Positions 17,867 through 26,007 of a stretch of 32,303 nucleotides of DNA are shown piece by piece. Within the stretch, counting starts at the first letter, position 1; every line of letters begins with the position of its first letter. Source of the DNA: Anaerolineae bacterium. Lineage in GTDB: Bacteria > Chloroflexota > Anaerolineae > Promineifilales > Promineifilaceae. The notes beneath the pieces are model-generated. The model was given only the letters and a program-made list of their open reading frames with translations. It was not told the origin of the DNA and did not search any database. The stretch is taken from contig JANTHP010000012.1 in NCBI GenBank assembly GCA_024762395.1, forward strand, positions 1 to 32,303. The letters run 5' to 3'. Both the position numbers and the translations under genes were made by a program.

Positions 17867-18355
17867 ATGAACATTGACACCGAAAATTTCCGCGACGCCC
17901 TCCGCCATTTTCCCGCCGGGGTGACGATTGTAACCGTAAAAACGCCCAACGAACCAGAACCGCATGGGCTGACCGTTTCCGCCTTCTCCTCCATTTCGCC
18001 TAATCCGCCGTTGGTCATGGTCACAATTGACCATCGCAACTATGCCCATACGCTGCTGCAACAAGAAGGCGCGACGTTTACCGTTAACTTTTTGGCCCAC
18101 GACCAGGAAGCATTGTCCAATCGGTTTGCCTGGGTAAAGGATGAGGATAGATTTGCAGAAGGGGATTGGGGAACGGCCGTAACCGGCGCCCCCATCCTAA
18201 AAAACGCCCTGGCCTGGCTCGATTGCACCATCCATGAACGGTACGAAGCCGGAACCAACACCATCTACATTGGCAAAATACAAGCCAGCGGCGTCCCCCG
18301 CCCCGACGAAAAGCCCCTCATCTACTGGAATCGAGGCTACAGGCAGCTTAAATAA
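17867..18355 (+). CDS. Flavin reductase family (FMN-binding split barrel) protein
   Basis: FRDALRHFPAGVTIVTV...GLTVSAFSSISPNPPLVMVTI...FTVNFL signature. Confidence 0.9.
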   Translation: MNIDTENFRDALRHFPAGVTIVTVKTPNEPEPHGLTVSAFSSISPNPPLVMVTIDHRNYAHTLLQQEGATFTVNFLAHDQEALSNRFAWVKDEDRFAEGDWGTAVTGAPILKNALAWLDCTIHERYEAGTNTIYIGKIQASGVPRPDEKPLIYWNRGYRQLK

Positions 18356-18863
18356 GTTGTTCCTCCTCCTCCAAGCCCACCGCCATCAAATACCCCCGCG
18401 CCCGCTCCGTTAACGGGTAGCGATTGACCAACTTCCAAAAACGCGGCCCATGATTCGCCTCCTTCAAATGGGCCAATTCATGCACAATCACATAATCCCG
18501 CACCCACTTAGGCATCGCCGCCAGCCGGTCGCTGATGCGAATCGTTCCCTGAGACGGCGTACAGCTTCCAAACCGTTTTGTTTGATTTTTAACATACCGG
18601 ATGGACTGCCACCGCAGCTTACCGCCAAAATGCCGTTCATTTAAGCGCCGCGCCGCTTTCTCCAGGTCATCATCCGTTTGCGGGATGGGCCGCGTCCGCC
18701 GCTGCAGCCGTTTTTTCAGCTTTTCAATGATGGGAGCCAATGCCTCATCACTCATCTGGGCCGGCGCGCGAACAACAAACGTGCCATTTTTCAATTCAGC
18801 GCTCACCGTTTTACGCCGCCGCGCGCTGCGGATAATTTCAATAGGCCACTCTTGGTTTTCCAT
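18348..18863 (-). CDS. YgjP/DUF45-like (SprT-type) zinc metallopeptidase
   Basis: VIVHELAHLKEANHGPRFWKLV, HExxH-like; SIRYVKNQTKRFGSC. Confidence 0.87.
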   Translation of the reverse strand: MENQEWPIEIIRSARRRKTVSAELKNGTFVVRAPAQMSDEALAPIIEKLKKRLQRRTRPIPQTDDDLEKAARRLNERHFGGKLRWQSIRYVKNQTKRFGSCTPSQGTIRISDRLAAMPKWVRDYVIVHELAHLKEANHGPRFWKLVNRYPLTERARGYLMAVGLEEEEQLI

Positions 18864-18936
18864 CGCACCCTTCTTGTGATTGGTTTTGAACGGCCGTCAT
18901 TATACCAAACCGCCTGAGATGCAAAAACGGGGCCGG

Positions 18937-18964
18937 TTGCCAGCGCTTTACCATGCAGTATAAT
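18937..18964 (+). promoter_or_regulatory. Candidate sigma-70-type promoter
   Basis: TTGCCA-N16-TATAAT upstream of the chelatase gene. Confidence 0.4.
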
Positions 18965-19031
18965 TTAGTTGCTGGTAACTGGCGGCTGGTCGCTAAGAAT
19001 CAACAACTAACCGCCAACAACTAACTACCAA
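18965..19031. repeat. Heptad-periodic inverted array (TAGTTGCTGGTAACTGGCGGCTGG / CAACAACTAACCGCCAACAACTAACTACCA)
   Basis: Read directly; lies in the leader of the chelatase gene. Confidence 0.7.
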
Positions 19032-19046
19032 TTTTCGGAGAAAACT

Positions 19047-20150
19047 ATGGCACGTCGAGCAGTATTTCCCTTCACAGCAATCGTAGGACAAGAGCGCATG
19101 AAACGAGCGTTGGTACTAAACGCCGTCAGCCCGCAAATCGGCGGCGTACTCATTCGCGGCGAACGCGGCACAGCCAAATCCACCGCCGCCCGCGCCCTGG
19201 CCGCCCTGCTGCCAGACATCGAAGTCATCGCCGGCTGCCGTTTCGGCTGCGCCCCCAGCCGCCCCAACGAATGGTGCGACGACTGCCGCCGCCTGCACAG
19301 CGACGGCAAATTTGAAGTCGCCACCCGCCGCACACCATTTGTAGACTTACCCGTCAGCGCTACCGAAGACCGGGTAGTCGGTACATTAGACATTGAACAG
19401 GCCATTCAAAAAGGGGAAAAACATTTTGAACCGGGCGTATTGGCCTCGGCGAATCGCGGTTTGTTATACGTAGATGAAGTAAACCTCCTCGACGACCACG
19501 TAGTAGATTTGCTGTTGGATTCGGCGGCGATGGGCGTGAATGTGGTAGAACGCGAAGGAATCAGCTTCACCCACCCGGCCAAATTCATCCTGGTGGGCAC
19601 AATGAACCCGGAAGAAGGGGACATTCGACCGCAGCTTTTAGATCGTTTTGCCTTTTCAGCCCATATCACCGGGTTGGCCGATACACAGCAGCGCGTCCAA
19701 ATCATGGAACGCCGCATCGCTTTTGAAATGGACCCTGATGGTTTCCGCGAGCAGTGGGCCGACCAGGAAAAGCAGCTTTCCGACCAGATTTACAATGCAC
19801 GTAAAATCTTGAATCGGGTTCGATACACCCGCCGCGACCTTATTTCAATCGCCGGTTTAACCTCTTCAATGAATGTAGACGGCCATCGCGCCGATTTGGT
19901 GATTTTACGCGGAGCGCAGGCGTTAGCAGCGCTGGACGGCCGTGAATACATCAACGATCAAGACATTATTCTGGCGGCTGAGTTGGCGCTGCCTCATCGG
20001 GTAAAGGGACGGCCGTTCCAAGACGCCAGCGTCAGCGCCTACGAACTGGAAGAACAACTCCAAGACGTGCAGCAAGAAATGGGCATCGGCGAAGAAGGCG
20101 AATCCACCGACGAGCAAATGGACGCCGAAAACGTAAAAAAAAAGCCCTAG
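19047..20150 (+). CDS. Metal (Mg/Co-type) chelatase AAA+ subunit, zero-frame product (ChlI/BchI-like)
   Basis: GVLIRGERGTAKSTAARALAALLP Walker A, LLYVDEVNLLDDH Walker B, FILVGTMNPEEGDIRPQLLDRF. Confidence 0.9.
   Translation: MARRAVFPFTAIVGQERMKRALVLNAVSPQIGGVLIRGERGTAKSTAARALAALLPDIEVIAGCRFGCAPSRPNEWCDDCRRLHSDGKFEVATRRTPFVDLPVSATEDRVVGTLDIEQAIQKGEKHFEPGVLASANRGLLYVDEVNLLDDHVVDLLLDSAAMGVNVVEREGISFTHPAKFILVGTMNPEEGDIRPQLLDRFAFSAHITGLADTQQRVQIMERRIAFEMDPDGFREQWADQEKQLSDQIYNARKILNRVRYTRRDLISIAGLTSSMNVDGHRADLVILRGAQALAALDGREYINDQDIILAAELALPHRVKGRPFQDASVSAYELEEQLQDVQQEMGIGEEGESTDEQMDAENVKKKP
20138..20144 (+). promoter_or_regulatory. Candidate -1 frameshift slippery heptamer A_AAA_AAG
   Basis: Within A9 at 20135-20143, followed by zero-frame CCC TAG. 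Confidence 0.75.
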
Positions 20151-21088
20151 ATTCTGAATCCAGCGAGGGGGCCGAAACGGCCCAAACCGAAGCCGGCCCC
20201 CAAACCATCCCCCACACCCCCCAAGAAGGGCATTGGTGGGAAGGCGGGCAAAAAGTCCAATCCACCCAGGAATTTACCGCCCGCCGCCTGGACACCCAGC
20301 TAGACAAACTTACCCGCAAACAAGCCGGCCGCCGCTCCCAAACCAAAACAGAGCGTAAACGCGGCCATTACATCCGCGCCCGCATCCCCCAAAAAGACAA
20401 AATCACCGATTTAGCCTTCGACGCCACCCTGCGCGCCGCCGCCCCCTACCAAAAACAGCGCGACCGCTCCCAACTGGCGCTCTCCCTCAAAAAGCAAGAT
20501 TTGCGCGAAAAAGTGCGCGTCCGCCGCTCCGCCAACCTCATTTTATTTGTCGTAGATGCCAGTTGGAGCATGGCCGTCGCCGAACGCATGGAAGCGACAA
20601 AGGGCGCCATCATGTCCCTGCTGACAGATGCGTACCAACGGCGCGACCGGGTGGGCTTGATTGTGTTTAACAAAAATGACGCTAAACTGGTTCTACCGCC
20701 GACCAATTCGGTTCAGTTGGCAAAAGATGCGCTGGTGGATGTGGCTGTAGGCGGCAAAACGCCCCTTTCGGCCGGATTGATGATGGCCTATGACGTATTC
20801 CGCAAAGAATCCTACACCCATCCCGATGTGATTCCGATGATGATTTTGCTGACCGACGGCGCAGGCAATGTGAGTTTATCAGATTTGCCGCCCCAGCAAG
20901 AAGCGCATCGCATCGCCCAACTCATCCGCGATGAAAATGTGCGCTCGGTGGTCATCAACATGGAACACGCCGCCTTCGATCAAGGGTTAGCGCAGCTCCT
21001 GGCCGATAACCTGGACGCCCCCTGCCATTCGCTGGCCGATTTACGCGCCGATACGTTGTACCAAACAGTAATTGATGAGATGGAGTGA
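20138..21088 (+). CDS. Transframe segment: ChlD/BchD-like C-terminal region with VWA domain, reached by predicted -1 frameshift
   Basis: Open in the -1 frame without its own ATG: ...KKALDSESSEGAETAQ...ITDLAFDATLRAAAPYQKQR...LILFVVDASWSMAVAERM (MIDAS). Confidence 0.8.
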   Translation, partial: KKALDSESSEGAETAQTEAGPQTIPHTPQEGHWWEGGQKVQSTQEFTARRLDTQLDKLTRKQAGRRSQTKTERKRGHYIRARIPQKDKITDLAFDATLRAAAPYQKQRDRSQLALSLKKQDLREKVRVRRSANLILFVVDASWSMAVAERMEATKGAIMSLLTDAYQRRDRVGLIVFNKNDAKLVLPPTNSVQLAKDALVDVAVGGKTPLSAGLMMAYDVFRKESYTHPDVIPMMILLTDGAGNVSLSDLPPQQEAHRIAQLIRDENVRSVVINMEHAAFDQGLAQLLADNLDAPCHSLADLRADTLYQTVIDEME

Positions 21089-21092
21089 ATAC

Positions 21093-21165
21093 TAAAGGCG
21101 AAAGGATGAAGGATGAAGGATGAAGAAGAATGATTTCAGCTTTCAGCTTTCAGCCTTCTTTTCCG
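21093..21165. repeat. Heptad array AGGATGA x3 facing TCAGCTT x3
   Basis: Read directly, between convergent genes; encodes the glycosyltransferase C-terminus and stop. Confidence 0.75.
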
Positions 21166-22101
21166 CCGCTGCCAAAGGCCGACGGGGTAGCCGAGCATTT
21201 TGGCAACATCGCCAACGAGGCGGATGATGGGGATGAGGGCGAGGGCGCGGGCGCGGGCGGGGGGACGCCAGCCCCAGGTGTTATTCCAAACGCGCTGGGC
21301 GGGGCGGCGGCTGTAAGCGCCAATGCCCAGCGCAAGCAGCAGCCATCCCCAGATTTTCTCGCGCCAAATGAGCCGCAAAATAACCGGTAAGCCGAGAAAG
21401 TAAGTGATGAAGCGGATGGCGTGTCGTTTGCGCCAGAGGTCGGCTTTGCCGTCGCCGCGGGCGTAGAGGTAGTATTGGCGGAAGAAGGCGCGCAGGCTGC
21501 CGCGTGGCCGAAAGTAGGCAACGGCCGTATCCACAAAGGCGAATTTGCCATATTTTTCCCGTAGGGCCAGGTCAAATATCAAATCTTCGCTGTAATCGAG
21601 CCATTCCGGGTAGCCGCCAACCGCTTCCCAGGCGCTTTTGAGAAAGGCGACAGAGCGGCTGGAGGGCAGGAATTTTTCCGGGTCAATATCCTGTCGGGCG
21701 GGGAGAACGGTGGAACCCATAACGACTTCGAAGTCAGTGTAGGGGTCAGACTCAAACCAGCCGCTGGCAACGGCCGTTTCTCCCGCTTCAATCGGCCTGA
21801 CCAAATCCTCCAGCCAGTACGGCGACAAAATCACCCCTGCATCCGTAGCGGCGATGATGGGGCCGGATGCGGCGGCGATGGCCCGGTTACGCCCCTGGCT
21901 GATGTTAGCGCCGGGGGCGACGATGATTTTTAACGGCAGCCATTGGGTGTATTCCGCCAACACATCCAGCGTGTTATCAGTCGAACCGCCATCGCAAATA
22001 ACAACCTCGTCGGGCAGCCGGGTTTGTTGGATAAGGGAATCGAGTAACGGCCGTATCGCCTCCCCTTCATTCATAACAGTGACAATCACAGAAGTAAGCA
22101 T
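21136..22101 (-). CDS. Family 2 glycosyltransferase
   Basis: SVIVTVMNEGEAIRPLLDSLIQQTRLPDEVVICDGGSTDNT. Confidence 0.88.
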   Translation of the reverse strand: MLTSVIVTVMNEGEAIRPLLDSLIQQTRLPDEVVICDGGSTDNTLDVLAEYTQWLPLKIIVAPGANISQGRNRAIAAASGPIIAATDAGVILSPYWLEDLVRPIEAGETAVASGWFESDPYTDFEVVMGSTVLPARQDIDPEKFLPSSRSVAFLKSAWEAVGGYPEWLDYSEDLIFDLALREKYGKFAFVDTAVAYFRPRGSLRAFFRQYYLYARGDGKADLWRKRHAIRFITYFLGLPVILRLIWREKIWGWLLLALGIGAYSRRPAQRVWNNTWGWRPPARARALALIPIIRLVGDVAKMLGYPVGLWQRRKRRLKAES

Positions 22102-22265
22102 ATCTTTGCACTATAACCCCGTATCATTTAATAAGCTACGGATTTCATGAGATTGCAGCAACTCCAATTCTAAACGATGTCTGATACCGATCCCAGAATT
22201 AGAATTGCTGCTCGCAGCGTCAGAAAATACCGACGCGCCGCCCAATATGTTATAATTTCCCGCTT

Positions 22266-23294
22266 ATGCTAAAGAACAAAAAGGTACGCGGCATCCTGCA
22301 AATACTTTTGAGTCTGGCCCTGTTAGCCTGGTTAATTCAGCGGGCGGGCTTAAAGGAAGTTTTGGACACTCTATCCACCATTCGGTGGAACTGGTACGCG
22401 CTTGCCTTTTCCCTTTTTTTGCTCAATGTCGTCATTCGCGCTTACCGCTGGTATGTTTTGCTGCATTCGTTGAATGATCGCCCCTCTTTCCGGCATCTGG
22501 TTTATCTATATTTTGTGGGCTTTTTTGCCAACAACTTCATTCCGTCCGGTTTTGGCGGCGATGTCATCAAGGTGATGGGGCTGCGCCAGGCGTATGGCCG
22601 AGGGGCGGAGGCGTTGAGTTCGGTTATGATGGACCGATTGACAGGCCTGCTTGGTTCTGCGCTCATCGCCCTGATCGCTTTAATCGGTAACAGCCTGGGA
22701 CATGTAACGGCCGTTTCCCTCCCCGGCGCATTGTGGGCCGCTATTGCCGTCATCAGCGGCGGCATCCCCATTAGTTTTTTAATCCTTCGTTGGACCAATC
22801 CATCCCACATCATTGCCAAACGGCTGCCGGCCCTTCAACGCCTACCAAAATATGACAAATTCGAGCAGTTGGTAGATACCGTCAACCGGTATCCCATCTC
22901 CGCCTTGACACAATCATTATTGACCAGTCTGCCATTTACAGTAAGTTTGATCATATTGCAATACAGCATTGCCCGCGCTCTGGACGTTCATCTCTCAATT
23001 TTCACCTTTGCCTTGTTCGTTCCCGTCATTTCAATCATCAACCTGCTGCCATTGTCATTTAACGGATTGGGCGTGCGTGAAGGCGTGTATCAATTTTTGT
23101 TCGTCCCCATTGGCGTACCCAATGCCACCGCGATTGCGATGTCGCTGGCTTTTTATCTTCTACGGTTTACCACGGGCTTGATTGGGGGCGTGATGTACGC
23201 CCTCCAGAGCATATTAAACCTCGCCCCTACCATGCAGCCCGATTTACAAACTGACATACAATCTCAAACGCCAGTTGAATCTGGTACAAAATAA
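22266..23294 (+). CDS. Lysylphosphatidylglycerol synthase TM/flippase-like (UPF0104) membrane protein
   Basis: Multi-TM; VIRAYRWYVLLHSL, FFANNFIPSGFGGDVIKVMGLR, LPLSFNGLGVREGVYQFLF. Confidence 0.85.
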   Translation: MLKNKKVRGILQILLSLALLAWLIQRAGLKEVLDTLSTIRWNWYALAFSLFLLNVVIRAYRWYVLLHSLNDRPSFRHLVYLYFVGFFANNFIPSGFGGDVIKVMGLRQAYGRGAEALSSVMMDRLTGLLGSALIALIALIGNSLGHVTAVSLPGALWAAIAVISGGIPISFLILRWTNPSHIIAKRLPALQRLPKYDKFEQLVDTVNRYPISALTQSLLTSLPFTVSLIILQYSIARALDVHLSIFTFALFVPVISIINLLPLSFNGLGVREGVYQFLFVPIGVPNATAIAMSLAFYLLRFTTGLIGGVMYALQSILNLAPTMQPDLQTDIQSQTPVESGTK

Positions 23295-24967
23295 TGAAAT
23301 CAGAACATTCAATTAAACGAAAAACGGCCGTTTTCGGCCTCGATGGTATTACATTTGATTTACTACAACCCTGGCTGGATGAAGGCCGAATGCCCAATCT
23401 GGCGAAATTATTGGCAGAAGGGGCCGATGCCCGTCTGCGCTCCACCATCCCCCCCGTTTCCGCCTCCGCCTGGGCCTCCTTCTCCACCGGCAGCAATCCG
23501 GGGCAGCACGGCCTGGTAGATTTCACCTACCCGGAAGCAAATGGCTATGGCGTTCAGGTGAGCAACGGCCGTACCCGTTCCGCCCCCGCCCTGTGGGAAA
23601 TTGTGGGCCAGGCCGGCGGCCAAACCGGCGTCGTCAGCCTGCCCATGACCTATCCGCCACAGCCCCTCGACGGCTTCATGCTCTGCTCCTTCCTTACCCC
23701 CAGCGCCGACAGCCGCTACACCTACCCCAACGAATTACAAGAAGAAATCACCGCCGCGGCAGGCGCCTTTCCATTGCACATGTCCGAAAAAGGGCGCGGC
23801 AGCGACCCGGCCAAATTTGTCCGCGCCTGTAAACAAATGGAAATAGACCGCGCCCGCGCCGTCAAATACATGCTGCAAAACAAACCCTGGGATTTATTCA
23901 TCTACGTCATCGAGACCACCGACAACTTACAGCATGAAGTGTGGCATTTGCTCGACGAAAGCCACCCCATGCACGATGCCCGGCAGGCGGCAGAGGTCTT
24001 GCCGGTCATTCTGGATTACTACGAAACGGTTGACAAGCTGCTGGGCGAGATGCTGGCTCTTGTTCCCGACGATGCGTTGGTAGCCGTCCTTTCCGATCAT
24101 GGATTTGGCCCCTTCCATAAATTTTTCCACATCAACAACTGGCTGGCGGCCAATGGCTGGCTCAAATTCAAACGAACGCCGTTGAGTTTACTCAAACGGC
24201 TGGCCTTCAAACTGGGCGTCACCCCCATCAACGCCCTGAAATGGGTGACGCGGTTCCGCATGAGCGGCTTGCGTAAAAATGTAAAGCGCGGGCGCGGCGG
24301 CGGCATGTTACGCCGCTTGTTCCTTTCTTTCCATGATGTGGATTGGACGCGGACGAAGGCGTTTTCGGTGGGGAATTTCGGGCAGGTGTATTTGAATGTG
24401 CAGGGGAAACGGCCGTCCGGCCCCGTTAGCCCCGCCGAATACGACTCATTGCGCGATGAAATCAGCAAAAAAGCATTGGAACTACGCGATCCGGTAGACG
24501 GCCGTGTCGTCAACCAGGTATACAAACGAGAAGAAGTCTTCCACGGTGTCAGCGCCGAACGGCTGCCCGACCTGGTACTGCACACCGACCGCGCCAAATT
24601 CGTCTCCTTCGGTCACGCCGATTTTGGCTCCAACAAAATTATTGAACCCAGTACCGGCCAAACCGGCCATCACCACATGGTCGGCGTTCTGGGCTTGCGC
24701 GGGCCGGACATCAAACAAACCACATTACCGGAGGCCAGTCTGATGGATTTGGCCCCGACTATTTTGCACTATATGGGCCTGCCAGTTCCCGACCACATGG
24801 ATGGCAAAGTGTTGACAAACGCTTTTACCGATGAATTTAATGCGGCTAATCCGGTTCAATTCGTCAAAAGCGATCTAACCGGCGGCGGCAGCGACGATTC
24901 AGTCTATGGGCCGGACGAGGAAGCGCTGGTGTTGGAAAAATTGCGCGGCATGGGGTATGTCGCTTAG
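23294..24967 (+). CDS. Type I phosphodiesterase/alkaline phosphatase-superfamily protein
   Basis: FGLDGITFDLLQPWLDEGRMPNLAKL...PVSASAWASFSTGSNPGQHG...LSDHGFGPFHKFFHINNWL; TAATG overlap with the upstream gene. Confidence 0.87.
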   Translation: MKSEHSIKRKTAVFGLDGITFDLLQPWLDEGRMPNLAKLLAEGADARLRSTIPPVSASAWASFSTGSNPGQHGLVDFTYPEANGYGVQVSNGRTRSAPALWEIVGQAGGQTGVVSLPMTYPPQPLDGFMLCSFLTPSADSRYTYPNELQEEITAAAGAFPLHMSEKGRGSDPAKFVRACKQMEIDRARAVKYMLQNKPWDLFIYVIETTDNLQHEVWHLLDESHPMHDARQAAEVLPVILDYYETVDKLLGEMLALVPDDALVAVLSDHGFGPFHKFFHINNWLAANGWLKFKRTPLSLLKRLAFKLGVTPINALKWVTRFRMSGLRKNVKRGRGGGMLRRLFLSFHDVDWTRTKAFSVGNFGQVYLNVQGKRPSGPVSPAEYDSLRDEISKKALELRDPVDGRVVNQVYKREEVFHGVSAERLPDLVLHTDRAKFVSFGHADFGSNKIIEPSTGQTGHHHMVGVLGLRGPDIKQTTLPEASLMDLAPTILHYMGLPVPDHMDGKVLTNAFTDEFNAANPVQFVKSDLTGGGSDDSVYGPDEEALVLEKLRGMGYVA

Positions 24968-24986
24968 GGCTGACTTGGAAATAAGT

Positions 24987-25967
24987 ATGCTAACAAAAGA
25001 GCTGAGTGTCGTTGTTCCCGTTTACAATGAAGTTGAAAATTTACGGCCGTTAACCGAAGAAATCACCGCCGCCCTGGCCAATCAAGGGCTGGATTACGAA
25101 ATCATTTTTGTAGATGATGGCAGCAGCGACGGCAGTTTTGAGTTGGTCCGGCAGTTGCATGAGGAAAACGGCCGTATCACCGCCATCCGCTTCCGTCGCA
25201 ACTTTGGGCAAACAGCCGCCTTCGCCGCCGGATTCGACCACGCCAAAGGGCGCATCATCGTCACCCTGGACGCCGACCGGCAAAACGACCCCGCCGACAT
25301 TCCTGCCTTACTCGCCAAATTGGAAGATGGCCCTTTTGATGTCGTAAACGGTTGGCGCGTGAACCGGCAAGACCCCTTTTTGTTTAGGAAAGTCCCTTCC
25401 AAAATCGCCAACGGCTTAATTGCCCGAAGCACCGGCGTCGGCCTGCATGACCGGGGCTGCTCGTTACGCGCTTTTCGCAATGAGGTCGTGCATGAATTCC
25501 ATTTGTACGGCGAAATGCACCGCTTTATCCCCGAAATGGTGCATTTTGCCGGATTCAGCATGGCGGAAGTGCCGGTCAACCACCGTCCGCGCGTGGCTGG
25601 CGATTCCAAATATGGCCTCTCGCGCACCTTCCGCGTTGTTTTGGATTTGATGACGGTGCTGTTTTTGCGCCGCTATGGCGACCGGCCCATGCACATTTTT
25701 GGTCAACTGGGTATCGCTTCCGGCGCGCTGGGCGTCCTGCTGGGCGGCTGGCTGACGGGAACGAAGCTTTGGGCGGGCATTACGGGCGGCATGGATGCGT
25801 TTCATGAAACTCAGATTGGGGAACGGCCGTTACTCCTCCTATCCGTTCTCCTCATGATTTTGGGCGTCCAATTCCTGGTCATGGGGCTGCTGGCCGAAAT
25901 GAATGTGCGCACTTATTACGAAAGCCAAAATAAACCCGTCTACCATGTCCGTGAAATAGTTAGTTGA
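24987..25967 (+). CDS. Family 2 glycosyltransferase (DPM1/GtrB-like) with C-terminal TMs
   Basis: LSVVVPVYNEVENLRPL...YEIIFVDDGSSDGSFELV...TLDADRQNDPADIP; two C-terminal TM helices. Confidence 0.9.
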   Translation: MLTKELSVVVPVYNEVENLRPLTEEITAALANQGLDYEIIFVDDGSSDGSFELVRQLHEENGRITAIRFRRNFGQTAAFAAGFDHAKGRIIVTLDADRQNDPADIPALLAKLEDGPFDVVNGWRVNRQDPFLFRKVPSKIANGLIARSTGVGLHDRGCSLRAFRNEVVHEFHLYGEMHRFIPEMVHFAGFSMAEVPVNHRPRVAGDSKYGLSRTFRVVLDLMTVLFLRRYGDRPMHIFGQLGIASGALGVLLGGWLTGTKLWAGITGGMDAFHETQIGERPLLLLSVLLMILGVQFLVMGLLAEMNVRTYYESQNKPVYHVREIVS

Positions 25968-25996
25968 TAGTTGGCAGTTGATAGTTGACGGCTGAC
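25957..25996. repeat. Heptad array TAGTTGA-TAGTTGG-CAGTTGA-TAGTTGA-CGGCTGA
   Basis: Read directly; overlaps the stop codon of the glycosyltransferase. Confidence 0.75.
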
Positions 25997-26007
25997 CATT
26001 ATTTGTT

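Noticed and set aside
20501-21088. Independent VWA gene starting at TTG 20501
   Set aside because: The same frame is open and chelatase-like (DLAFDATLRAAAPYQKQR) far upstream to the A9 tract, so 20501 is not a natural start.
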